The notes beneath the pieces were generated by a model. It made no database searches. It was not told the DNA's origin and saw nothing but the letters and a program-made list of their open reading frames with translations. From Eutreptiella sp. 'Long Island Sound 2002' (lineage: Eukaryota > Euglenozoa > Euglenophyceae > Eutreptiales > Eutreptiaceae), in contig OZ038401.1 of NCBI GenBank assembly GCA_964036045.1, positions 33,284,397 to 33,348,396 of the forward strand: 64,000 nt of DNA, given 5' to 3'. Positions 42,063-51,689 of this stretch are shown here, in pieces. How positions within the stretch are numbered: the first letter of the stretch is position 1; every line of letters starts with the position of its first letter. Both the position numbers and the translations under genes were made by a program.

Positions 42063-44649
42063 GGGGTTAGTTGGCGTCCAGACCCAAGGAGTTCCCCCCC
42101 CCCCAGGGTGGAGGGAGGTGCTTTTATGACGTCTGACCATTTGTCTCATGCGCTGGTGCCACTGTTCTCACCTGGTCTCACTCTACTGGACAGCTTCAAA
42201 AAAAACTTGATCATATCGTTAAATTTGCACATTTGGCATCTGGCACAGTTTGCACATTTCAGTGCACATTTGTGTCCCAGCTTCTTGTTTCCCTGTTCAT
42301 CGAAACGTACTGTCTGTCGCATTTGTATCTGAGTCCCCCCCCCCTCATTGCAATCCCTCCCCCCCCCCCTCCCTTGGGGGGGAACCATCAGTTGGCCCAA
42401 AAAGCATAGAAAATACTAGGCGCCGAAGGCACCAAAGAAAATTTTTCCAAGGCTCCAAAGGCACCGAAGCTGATTTACGCCGTGATACTATGGTACAGTT
42501 TTGTGGTGCAACCCCCCCCCCCCCCTGGGAGGGAAAAGGAAACCGAACCTACCCTGCTCATTTGGCCATGGAGTGCCAGCGCAAGCAAGATGAGTAGTCA
42601 ATGGTGAGACCCCCTTGGGAGCCTTCCTGTACTGTACGATAGAGACACCATGGTGTCGCCAAAACAAGGCCAAAGATAAGCAATCAATTGAGCTGTTGGT
42701 TGAACGTGTAGGAGCCCAACAGCTCCCGATGGACTGCCGAACATTGCTGCATATGCATCAGGACGTGCATGTGTGGAGCGCTTTGTGACCTGCTTGCGGC
42801 CCGGGAGGGAACCGTCACTTCATGACCCCCCCCCCCCCGGGGGGGAACCCGCCTGACAAAAGGGGGGAGCTTGCAAGGGGGGGGTATCTCCGATGCATTT
42901 CTCGATTCGTGCGTGTGCACCATTATGCATGCGCTTACGCCTTCTCTTGGCATCTGCCGCAACCAAAGACAATGCCTTTGCAGCATATGACGGGTCCACC
43001 GTGACATGGCATCGCCTGCGGCATTTGCCGGTAAGCGGCTTTTGATTACGGCATTACGCCTGCTTCACATCAGAGGGTTGTGCGGCTTGTAAATATTTTA
43101 GTTTTTGCCTGAGCTCTTGTATGTCTCTTCATCTGTATTTCCATCCGCATGTGTCTTCTTTCTAGAACTTCAGTAACCCGGGTCAATGAGGCAATGTACT
43201 ATAAGAGTCCCACTGCCCACTACCCCCAGGTGCTGAGGCGGTTTAAAGCAGGAGTCCCATTGCCCACTACCCCCAGGTAGTGAGGCGTTGTGCCACAAGA
43301 CTTCCACTACGCAATGCCCCCAAATAGTGAGGCGGTGTACAACCACAAATCGATTGCCGTGTTGGGAGCGTGTTGCACTCGATACTGCTTGTTTATGCCT
43401 GCTAAGAGGGGTAGGGCAGTCAACCACAGTAGATTTCTTCAAAAATTGTGGTGGTGTGTTGATTTAAGTTTGACAAGGTCTTTTTGGTTGGCGGGGGGGA
43501 GTCACAATTACACTTATGTTTTTTCGTTAATTCACAATTTGTACCCCAATTTACATAATTTACCGTAATTTCAGTGCAATGCTGGTATGGCGCATGCAGC
43601 TCAAATGTGGTGATGCTGATAGACAGTGGGGCCGGCTCCCACCGCAGGGGGGCATTTGCGTGCAGACCGCACCCTGACACGCCCCCTACCCCTTCAGCCC
43701 CCCCCACTTCAGACCCCCAACCTGCATCAGATGCAAAGGAGCAAAGTAGACGGATCCAGATGAGCCACGTCAAGCAATTGAGGGATTAATTGGTTTTTTG
43801 CCTTTCATCGGTTTACTCATGGTGAACAGGGAATGGGTTTTTACCCCAGACTTGTGTATATTCAAGATGTTCAGAACTACACAAGGAAGTCAGAGATGCA
43901 ATCCCCCCAACGAAATTTGACCCCTCCCCCAGCTCCACTCCCCTGCAAGGCTGCATGGACAGTAAATGTCACCAAGGCATTGAGAGTGCATATGGCAGCA
44001 CAGGGCGGTGCATGATAAATTGGGAACACAGTGCGTTTGTTTTGTGGTTGTCATCGCAATGAACTGGCCTGGTTCGCAGCACGTCCGATCCATTCACTGT
44101 CTTCCAAACATTGACTGCGGTGTGGCAGGTATTTCGGTGCATGGTGAAAGACTCATTGCCCCGCTCCGGACCCCTGGGCTCACGCAGTGGGTGTTGTGGT
44201 CGGGAACCGAAGTGAAATGCCCCCATTGGTCCAACAAAGGTGTATCGTAGTATGCAGCGGGTCTCTCACCGTGATGAAACAGCCAGACAATGAGGTACTG
44301 CGATACTGTTGCGGCATTGATCCCAGCTTGAGGGGCTGTGGGGAGTCATGGAAAACCTCGTGATATGGCCAACAAAGGCATTTGGAGGAGAGGAGCTGTT
44401 CTCTTTGTTGTTGCCTCGTGAGGTGCCAGGTTGCTGAGCCTATTTCACCCTACATGTCCTTGGCATGTCCTTGTCCTTTGCATTGTACATGCTATTCCCA
44501 GTCTTTAGCTCAGCAACACAATGCCATTGTCTTGGGTTCACGCCGGTACCCCTGTTTTATACAACCACAGTAGTGCAAACGAGCGGGTGCCAATGTGTCC
44601 AGTGCCTTTCTGTGAGGGTCTGTTTGGGGGTTGTAATTGCCCAAACTGG

Positions 44650-44674
44650 TGCGCACCGTGCGCGCACCATGCAC
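44650..44674 (+). repeat. GC-rich 11-bp repeat, locus 3
   Basis: Two units of the ACCGTGCGCGC repeat seen at 34801 and 35541. Confidence 0.6.
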
Positions 44675-44926
44675 CCGCGCCCACTATCCCCTGAAACTGG
44701 ATACCACGTTTTAGGGTTGTGGGGGGGGGGGGGTTCACAAGTTTGTGCTTCGAAGGGTTTGAACTAGGGTGGGGTAAAACAGCTGATGGGCTGACCAACC
44801 GGCACCGGCAGTCGCCGGCCGGGAGTCGAACCATTGTTATGTACACACATACCCCCCCCCCCCCTTGTATAAGCTACGCCCTTTGCCACTGTCGGTACCC
44901 TCCTTTTTACAAGGATCTTTGAAGAG

Positions 44927-45796
44927 TTGCTCAGCGGTGCGCAGGTGGGGGGGGGGGGCGTTCCCCCCCCTCCAACGGCAAGGCTGCCATTGATGCCGGT
45001 TTGGCACAATGCACTGTTTGCTAACTCCTTTCACTTGACATACCATTGTCCGGCCTTGCTAAAGAAAGGAGTGCTACGGTGGGTAGACCTGGTGGAAGGG
45101 GGGGGGATACCCCTGAGTCTGTATGACAGCATTGCGCCCACGTGGCAGGGGGTGTACCTTGAGGGAGTACACCGACTGTTGTCACCGCCTCCCGGGGTAC
45201 AGCCGCAGTACGCGGGTCCAGAGTTGGGGCGATGGGTGTTCAATTGGGTGACGCGGAAAATGCTGCTATATATGCAGCACAAGCGGCGACATGAGCCGCG
45301 ACAGCCACCGGAAGTGTGGCGGACGTTTGGGCAACCGTTTTTGCCAAAGTGGGACCGGGATTTCATACGCCGCGCCCTGTGGCGCAAGTTGCCGCTGGGA
45401 ACGCGAATGGAGCGATTGGGGGGCAAGCTGTGCCCATTGGATGGGAGGGTGGAAGACCACGAGCACGTTTTTCGTCATTGTATGTTCGGCGCCTTTATGC
45501 AGAGCACATTGCGAAAGGCCTTTGGGCTGGTGGAGTCGGGGGGGGTACAGGTGGAGCCCAGTCGGTTGTTGAGGGACTTCCCACTGCTTTCACTGACCTC
45601 CACCCAGGGATTGCTGCTGTGGGCGGGGCTAAAGGCTCAGTGGAACCTACGGTGCCGGGCGAAGTACCAGCACCAGCCAGCAACGCTGGACAAATTTATT
45701 GCAGGGTGGGCAGGGGTCTTGCGGCGCTGGCGCGCCGAGTCTGCTGTTTCCCCAGTAACAGTAGTTGTACACCATACTTTGTTTTGTTCATTATGA
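44927..45796 (+). pseudogene. LINE reverse transcriptase C-terminal region with zinc-knuckle remnant
   Basis: Similarity starts near 45000, just after a G/C homopolymer zone, so the element is 5'-truncated and the reverse transcriptase core is missing. Around 45350-45485 the frame reads D-F-I-R-R-A-L-W-R-K-L-P-L-G, then L-C-P-L-D-G-R-V-E-D-H-E-H-V-F-R-H-C. This is the zf-RVT zinc-binding module that follows the reverse transcriptase in many LINEs. The second Cys of its C-x2-C is Asp here, so zinc binding is probably lost. The RNase H domain at 45985 is in a different frame about 190 bp downstream, so the polyprotein is frameshifted. Confidence 0.65.
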
Positions 45797-45984
45797 TGCC
45801 CTGTTTCATTCAGAATTTTATAAACTATAACAGGGCCTTCAGACGAAGGTGCTGTTCCTTTTGCTGCGCAGGCCGGACAGCTGACCTACTTCCACTCCTT
45901 TGAGAGCTGTTCCTTCTGGTTTCGTGGAGTTCATTTGGTGGCAGCGCAGCAGTATAGAAATGGCACCAGGAAGTCATATGGCCT

Positions 45985-46932
45985 TTGAATGAGTTTTGTT
46001 TTGCTTGTACAACCAACATGTCAGTGCCCCGCAGAGATCTGTTTTTGTTCATCAAAATTCTTGATGGGTGGTTTGACAACCCGGCAATGCCGGGGATTTT
46101 CCAGGGGCCTCCCCAACAGCCAACCACAGTTGGCGGGCAACCACAGGTGGATAAGCTGCAGGCGAAAGAGGAAAAGTGGGGGGCGTACAAAGCCAAGGTG
46201 GTGGCAGAGCTGGAGACGATGGCTGGGGAGGGGTGGACAGTAGTCTACACAGACGGTTCAGCGAAAGTGGTACGGGGCTGGGCACAGGCAGGGTTCGGGG
46301 CCTGGTACGGGCCAAGGGCCATGCGTAATGCTTCAGATTTCGTCCCCCTGGGGGAGAAACAGAGTGTGAGCAGGGCAGAACTCAGGGGAGTTCTATGTGC
46401 GGTACACGGTCGACAGTGGGGGGAGCGCATGGTAGTGGTGCTGGATTCTGAGTATGTGTACAAGGGGATCACTCAGTGGTCCCACAAGTGGCTGCGCCAC
46501 CAGTGGAGGGTATCAGGAAAGGACGTGGAGCACAAGGACCTGTGGATTGCGGTCCTGGCAGAGCGGGAGCTCGCAGGGGACCGGCTCCAGGTGCGGTGGG
46601 TGCCGTCCCACCTGGGGGTGGAGGGGAATGAACAGGCAGATCAGCTTGCTAAACAGGGGAGGCTGCTGCATCCCTACAATGAAGAGTCCCCCCCGAAACG
46701 ACGCTGCCTGGAGCAGCAGTGGGAGGAGTTGGGGCTCGAGGAGATGTCGTCAGGGGAGGGGGAAGCCAGTGACAGTGGCCACTCGTTTACCACAGGGAGC
46801 CTGTTTGGGGATGGGGAGTCATCAGGGGCGTCTACGAGCTCGGAGTCACAGGGGTGGGCGGAAAGTGAGGACTACAGTACGGATGTCAGTGACAACCCCA
46901 GGAAGAGGGGTAGGAGGGCAGAACGGACGTGA
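45985..46932 (+). CDS. LINE-type RNase H domain, intact catalytic residues
   Basis: A 315-codon open frame. Residues about 82-225 form a type I RNase H: T-D-G-S (Asp90), S-R-A-E-L (Glu132), V-L-D-S (Asp154), V-P-S-H-L-G (His209) and G-N-E-Q-A-D-Q-L-A (Asp219). The full D-E-D-D set is therefore present. The enzyme would degrade the RNA strand of RNA/DNA hybrids during retrotransposition. An acidic Ser/Glu tail (about 250-305) and a basic R-K-R-G-R-R end follow, the latter possibly a nuclear signal. Upstream, a frame change separates it from the zinc-knuckle part at 44927. As a separate product it would need its own start; Met12 at 46018 is possible. It is most likely the 3' part of a dead LINE. 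Confidence 0.7.
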   Translation: MNEFCFACTTNMSVPRRDLFLFIKILDGWFDNPAMPGIFQGPPQQPTTVGGQPQVDKLQAKEEKWGAYKAKVVAELETMAGEGWTVVYTDGSAKVVRGWAQAGFGAWYGPRAMRNASDFVPLGEKQSVSRAELRGVLCAVHGRQWGERMVVVLDSEYVYKGITQWSHKWLRHQWRVSGKDVEHKDLWIAVLAERELAGDRLQVRWVPSHLGVEGNEQADQLAKQGRLLHPYNEESPPKRRCLEQQWEELGLEEMSSGEGEASDSGHSFTTGSLFGDGESSGASTSSESQGWAESEDYSTDVSDNPRKRGRRAERT

Positions 46933-47119
46933 AAGAGGGAAGGACGAGAGAGATCACAGGGGAGGAGCATACCAGAAACACGCGTGGCTCCCTAGTCGCC
47001 GTTGGTGGCGAAGGCGGCGGACACGCGACCGGGGATCGGCCGTCGTGGCCGATTTGAGCCTTGAAGGTCTGCACTAAGTGCAAACCGCAGCAGCAACTGC
47101 TGGGGCTAGTGGGGGGGGG

Positions 47120-47235
47120 AGAGGCCTGGTGGTTGGTACGGCCGGTACACAGCACATCGGACAATAGCATATCGGAAACACGCTTGTCTTCCACGTCATC
47201 GGTCCTGGGTTCGAATCCCGGCGGGCAGGCCGCTG
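47120..47235 (+). mobile_element. tRNA-Gly-like element in the LINE 3' region
   Basis: The block gcctggtggttggtacgg resembles an A box, and gggttcgaatcccg (near 47209) is a perfect B box/T-arm. Between them, tgtcttccacg looks like a Gly(UCC) anticodon region. D-arm and acceptor pairing are poor, so I call it a tRNA-derived element rather than a tRNA gene. Confidence 0.5.
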
Positions 47236-47505
47236 GGGTTTCATCGTAGTGGACGACACGGGGGGTGGTTTTTATTTTTGGAGGTACAAGCCAGCTCAAC
47301 CCAGTTCCTGTTGAGGGTAGGGAGGGAGACCTGACCTATCCTGACAAACTGTGGCGGCGCCTCCGGCGCCGTATCTGAGGAGGAGCTATGACGCTTCGCT
47401 GGACAGATGGGACAATTTGTGTCGCGGCTCCGCCGCGTGATACTTGATGAGGGCATACGTCTGTCGGTGGGGACGTATTGCTGGACTTTCCACCGCTCTG
47501 CAGAT

Positions 47506-47564
47506 AAGCTACGCCCTTGTCCAAGCTACAGTAGGCGTAGGGACCGTAATAATTGTGTACGCAA
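47506..47564 (+). repeat. Direct duplication, copy 1
   Basis: About 58 bp from taagctacgcccttgtcc through ggaccgtaataattgtgtac, almost identical to 47758-47815. The two halves of the sequence (agctacgccc and aggcgtagg) are weakly self-complementary. Confidence 0.75.
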
Positions 47565-47757
47565 TTGAATTACGTACGAAATGTAGTGTGGCCACATAAG
47601 ACATGGGTTTGTCGTCACCTTTGCCAATTTCAGCACATGTGGCCCCCTGCTCCAGGAATCTTTTTTTTCAGTCTGATGCATCCCATAGGTCCTGAATTGC
47701 CAATTTCAGCACATTTAGCCTGCGCACGTGTATGTCGGCAGTTGTAATGTGTTGTGC

Positions 47758-47815
47758 GCAAGCCACGCCCTTGTCCAAGCTACAGTAGGCGTAGGGACCG
47801 TAATAATTGTGTACA
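47758..47815 (+). repeat. Direct duplication, copy 2
   Basis: Counterpart of 47506-47564, followed by ggcgtagcttatacaag and a G run. The inverse of that block (C run, cttgtataagctacgcc) is found at 44850-44883. Confidence 0.75.
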
Positions 47816-47896
47816 TTGGCGTAGCTTATACAAGGGGGGGGGGGTACACAAAACTTTTGGTATCTTGCTGAGAACTTCTGTTCGTTTGGTTCACAG

Positions 47897-48241
47897 GCGC
47901 AGCTCGGGGTGCAGAGCTCAGGGCCACGCTGTGGAGACTGCCATCCGTGGTGAATCCGCAGCATCATGCGGAGCTGGCGGGTATGGAGACGGCAATAAAA
48001 CTGGCCGCTTATGCAGGCAGGCGACAAATGCATCTGGGAGTTAACAATCTAGCAGCCATTTGGGCCATGCTCAAGAGTAAGGCGTGCATCTGTCACCGTA
48101 GTGGACTGGCATCCCTCAAACGCATCCAGCATATGATCAAGTGGTTAGGACTGACAGTGGCTTTCTCCTAGGTTCCATCAAAGTGGAACACTGCAGATGC
48201 CATGTCACGTTTATATGAATATAAAATACCCTTTGGGCTAT
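47897..48241 (+). pseudogene. DIRS-like RNase H fragment with inactivating changes
   Basis: The frame reads A-E-L-R-A-T-L-W-R-L-P, H-H-A-E-L-A-G-M-E, G-V-N-N-L-A-A-I-W, L-K-R-I-Q-H-M and V-P-S-K-W-N-T-A-D-A-M-S-R-L. This is the order typical of RNase H in DIRS and related pol proteins. The usual D-N of the third motif is N-N (catalytic Asp lost), and a TAG at about 48171 replaces the Trp expected before V-P-S. Both are single-base changes. It is a dead copy. The pol fragment at 22431 encodes the part that should follow. Confidence 0.65.
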
Positions 48242-48966
48242 GATTGACGCTCGTGCGACGGAGCAGGCACTGAGGTCCAACCGAGCCAGACACACTTCAT
48301 GGGGGCTATCTCGTTCCCTGGAGGGGGGGGGGGGGGCAAAAGCACGGAGGCCACAGACCACATTGACAGGTGCGAACAAAACCGGCGACAAGGGCTCGTA
48401 ATTGGATTCGGTGCATGGTTGGTAGGCTAGACACCCCTCCTGGGCCCACAAGGCCAGAGGCAACTACTTGGGGCTTGTACAGTCAGACTTGGCCTAGTAC
48501 CAGTCGTTACCCTGAACGGATGGGAAAGGGCTCGGCTAGTCAATTTTGTGCTCCTCTCACGTTGGCTTCACCGCCTTGTCCTCTTACCCTCTGACAAGAC
48601 TCTACACCAAATAGACACCCTCGTTGCTGACTTCATACGCGCACCAAAGGGCATGGAGGCCACTATGAACCATCACCTATTAGGAACTCCACCCCCCAGG
48701 TGTAGACTTCAAATCCGGACACCTGAGTCTTTGTATATCCTTCAGGCGCGTCCCCATAGTCAAGCACCCCTGTGGCAGGGGAGTAAGAGTGATATTTTCT
48801 AGCTACGTCAGGCTGGTCTACCGTGGGTTGCTGGGCGGCAAGCAGACGGCCATCTTCGGTGTCTTCACTATCATACAAGTTGGGCCCTCCGGGGCGTCGC
48901 CGTACGGGCTAAAGAGAGAACACCGGCATCGCTCCCATAGGCTCCAGGATGGCAACATACGTGAGT
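48242..48966. other. No gene recognised
   Basis: A 12-G run lies near 48320. Otherwise featureless up to the transposon. Confidence 0.35.
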
Positions 48967-49261
48967 ATGGGGGGAATGTTAGTGCGCCGGGCATCTTTTG
49001 TGACCCGTGCCCCACCGGTGGACTGTTGCCGTTGATATGTTGGGCAACATTGGGGGCGCCTTAAGCGTAGTGCGGGCGCAGGGCAACTATTTGGGCGTCT
49101 AGCCGTACTGGAGACCCATACTTTGTGATACTAGGGGGCATCATTGTTGCCCCTAGCGTAGGTTTTGATGCTTCTTCCACATTGGGGATATGGCATTTTT
49201 GGATTTTCACCCACTTTCACCCATTTCCACCCCTTTTCAGACTTTTTTGCTCATCCCCACC

Positions 49262-49556
49262 ATGGACTCCCACACTTTGGTGTCGGCCCTTGAGTTCGGG
49301 TGAGTTCGGGTGACGGACCTGACCACAGTCGAATGCCCTATGCGAGGCCGCATCACTGCTGATAAGGATGCGTGGTTGTACCACAAGTGGAAACCGGAGT
49401 TTGACGTGGATTCCCTCCTATAAGCCACTTTGCCCCCCGGTCCAATTGAGGATGAGGTGGACACATATGAGGCCTTGGCACTAGCTGGTAGGGTGAGTGA
49501 GTTTTCAAATGCCGCCACTCCGAAGCATTCGGATTTTGTATTTAGTTGACAATTGA
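49262..49556 (+). pseudogene. Transposase N-terminal relic in copy C
   Basis: ATG at 49262 has a good context (caccATGg) and follows a polypyrimidine tract. Thirteen codons later the frame meets TGA next to a 10-bp tandem duplication (gtgagttcgg). A shifted frame then reads I-T-A-D-K-D-A-W-L-Y-H-K-W and, after one TAA, a G-P-I-E-D-E-V-D-T-Y-E-A-L acidic stretch. It is probably the N-terminal region of the transposase. No DNA-binding motif was recognised. Confidence 0.4.
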
Positions 49557-49649
49557 ATAGAAAAGAGGATATGTGTGTGTATTTCCGCATTTTGCATGAT
49601 GTCTTATGTGAGGGGAAGGTAGCTTGCATTTGTCTTTAGCTAGGGCAGT

Positions 49650-49955
49650 TTGGGTGACCTAAATTTGGGGGCATTTGGAAGGGGTGTGCCTTGGGGTTCT
49701 TTAGGGAGGACCTACTCTAAAAGTAGCGCGCAGTGCAAGGATTCCCCCATTATATGGATTTGCCCCTTGGCCCCCGGGACATCAGCAGATGTTTTGATTT
49801 GGGATGGGTATGGACCTTCTCGTACCCGAGGTGATTTCTTTGATTTCGAAGTTGGGGGCCATGATGGTGCTTATAAAGGCCGGATTCATGTCATTGTGCC
49901 ATTCATTGGAAGAAAAGAATGGCACTTTGCCAGCCCGCCAACAATGTTACAATGA
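49650..49955 (+). pseudogene. Transposase catalytic segment in copy C (DDE_Tnp_4)
   Basis: The frame contains A-P-G-T-S-A-D-V-L-I-W, matching the W-P-G-S-x-x-D motif around the second catalytic Asp (codon at 49788). It continues with D-G-A-Y-K-G (Asp at 49863) and V-I-V-P-F-I-G-R-K, matching the G-D-x-G-Y and P-Y/F positions of DDE_Tnp_4 transposases. Near 49920 the frame must shift to continue into Q-Q-C-Y-N-D-V-H-G-W-Y, which matches copy A. There it stops one residue region before the catalytic Glu. The first Asp (D-G-T-H) is not found. Family assignment is from motif order. Confidence 0.6.
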
Positions 49956-49964
49956 CGTGCACGG

Positions 49965-50171
49965 GTGGTATATGGGCACGCATTGAGCAGCTGTTTGCTC
50001 GGTTGTGGCACGCAAGATGAGGCAGAGGATGAGGCAGAAGTTTGTGTGTTGTGTTGTCAGAAGCGCTCCACCGTCGCAGTTTGTGATGAGTGTAAGGAGC
50101 ACTATTGTACCGAATGCATTGACACCCACACTTGTGGGACCAATGTTGTTTGTTCAGTACAATACAAATGA
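49965..50171 (+). CDS. B-box-like zinc-finger ORF in copy C
   Basis: The finger begins at about 50013 with an acidic D-E-A-E leader, then C-V-L-C-C, V-C-D-E-C, Y-C-T-E-C and H-T-C, ending QYK and TGA at 50169-50171. The sequence is nearly identical to copy B. The Met of copy A (ATG) is ACG here, which argues that the finger was an internal or C-terminal domain rather than a separate protein. Confidence 0.6.
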   Translation: MVYGHALSSCLLGCGTQDEAEDEAEVCVLCCQKRSTVAVCDECKEHYCTECIDTHTCGTNVVCSVQYK

Positions 50172-50498
50172 CAGTTGGAGTGGTTGAATTCACAGCTATT
50201 GCTTTATTTTGCAACGTGCTTTGCAGGGAAGGTGTGCAGTGCAACGTGGTCTACTTGGGGGGCTTCTCCATGAGAGGGTAAATCTCGGGGTGAAGTCGGG
50301 ATAGTTAATAGAAAGGTAGCGCGCCGGGCAAACATTCCCCCATGGGTGTTTGAGTGCGGGGGAATGGCGCATCCAGGGGAAAGGGGAACAGCTCCGGGTG
50401 CGCACGCATCACTTGCTGCATGCTGGTCACGTATTTACGTCTGTAAGCCCAGTATATATGCCACACCCCCATGCCACCTTCCTTGCCTGCCACCATCT

Positions 50499-50807
50499 GA
50501 CGGGGAATGGCACAGCGATGGTAGTAAATTGGTCGTACAACCAGCGTATGCAGATGCCCACAGGGGTCCACGAGCGGGCATGGCTATCACATTAGGCGGA
50601 TTCTGTCTCATAGCGCGTGTACATGGCCCACAAACCTCCTATAGGGCAGAGCTGATGGGCTTGTGCGTTGCGGCAGAACTCGCCCACCAAGAATCTACCA
50701 TCACAGTGGACAACAAAGCCGTAGTGGACTATGGCCCCCAGAACCCCCATCATGAGGCGTCCGACATTGACCTCCGAGAGACGGCCACCCAAGTCATACA
50801 ACGCTAG
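50499..50807 (+). pseudogene. Second RNase H fragment
   Basis: The frame reads W-H-S-D-G-S-K (first Asp), S-Y-R-A-E-L-M-G (Glu) and T-I-T-V-D-N-K-A-V-V (second Asp), typical of RNase H in LINE and DIRS-like elements. It stops at TAG 50805-50807 before the region of the final Asp. Immediately downstream, a G run, a 25-bp block shared with 54460-54484 and a C run interrupt the sequence. It differs clearly from the RNase H at 45985, so it represents another element. Confidence 0.5.
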
Positions 50808-51035
50808 TCGATCACGGTGCGGTGGACCGCAAGGGGGGGGCGGCCGGGCCCGGTCCTTGTATGCAATACCCCCAAGCCCCATCCCCCCCCCCCCGGGTTT
50901 TGAGCCGCAGTGAGCAGCAGCACGCAAAGGAGAACACCAAGCAGCTGAACGCCGCGTTCTGTCGCGGAAAGGCACCCAGGCGTTATGCCGTCTGGGAGGA
51001 CACAGCAGGAGAAGGGATCTCACTAGCAGCGGTAT

Positions 51036-51626
51036 GGCCCATACACACACAACCAGCCAACCCCAAAGAAGGTCAAGCCTCAGCAAGAGCGCCAGCGTTT
51101 CAAGGTGCAAGCACTGAGTCAGCTGGACGCCCTTGCGAACGAAGGACTGCAAGCAGTTGAAGCAGAACTGACCACAATGGCCTGGGCCCGCAATCAGCAG
51201 ATCTGGCTCCGACTGGACCAACCACATGGCACCAGGATGCACTGTGAGATTGTGGACAACCATGGGGAACCACTGCAGATGAGCAATCAGGAGCTCTACT
51301 CGGTGATGGTCCAGATCAACTGGACCCTGAAGACCCAGGCTCTGGCGAACATGCAGGTCCAGTGGCGACCCAAAAGTGCAGGCAAGTGGCACCCGTTCCA
51401 GTGGGAGGCGATCCTCCACTGTCCGACGGCAGAAGGACACAGAGCAGTGCCCTCCTCGGTAAGCAGAACTGGCGATTGCATGCATGTGTGGCTGGCAGGC
51501 CGAGCGGACCTCTTGCGATTGTTCCAAAGAACGCTCTTCAGGCAGGCGGACCCGGTACCCGGGGACGCTGTGCGGTTCCTCTACACACTGCTGAACACAC
51601 CCCCTTGCGCAAGAAGATACGCATGA
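51036..51626 (+). pseudogene. Unidentified retroelement-associated ORF
   Basis: An open frame of about 195 codons (similarity-like composition from K-K-V-K-P-Q-Q-E-R-Q-R-F on) with helical N-terminus, balanced charge and no known motif. It lies between the RNase H fragment at 50499 and the tRNA-derived unit at 51690, which suggests the 3' part of one retroelement. Its ending (R-L-F-Q-R-T-L-F) faintly resembles a segment of the ORF at 54084. The long minus-strand frame over this region is its shadow. Confidence 0.35.
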
Positions 51627-51689
51627 CAGGGGGTGACAAAAAGGAGAAGAAGAGTGGAGCGCATGGTGCCATGGTGCAGATAACCCATC

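Larger units (their letters stand above)
41753..44649. other. C-tract cluster; no gene recognised
   Basis: Seven runs of 10 or more C lie between 41827 and 42838. A short gcgccgaaggcacc-type hairpin family member lies near 42420-42470. Three copies of a cactgcccactacccccaggt-like block sit near 43208, 43260 and 43310 (about 50-bp period). No domain was recognised. Confidence 0.4.
46933..47896. other. LINE 3' flank with repeats
   Basis: This segment holds the tRNA-like unit at 47120, two GC-rich hairpins (gcggcgcctccggcgccg near 47353; gcggctccgccgcg near 47423) and a direct duplication at 47506 and 47758. No gene recognised. Confidence 0.4.
48970..50341 (+). mobile_element. Harbinger-like TIR transposon, copy C (longest)
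   Basis: 1372 bp. The left end GGGGGAATGTT starts at 48970, the right end AACATTCCCCC stops at 50341, and both are flanked by ATG (48967-48969 and 50342-50344). Internal order: leader shared with A and B; a pyrimidine-rich stretch; an ATG-started N-terminal coding relic at 49262; the transposase catalytic segment at 49650; and the zinc-finger ORF at 49965. It is broken by frameshifts and stops but is the best template of the family. The three copies share strand and lie 9-11 kb apart. Confidence 0.82.

Noticed and set aside
47120-47235. Functional tRNA-Gly gene
   Set aside because: B box and anticodon-like region are good, but D-arm, acceptor pairing and a T-run terminator are not convincing. 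It lies in a LINE 3' region.
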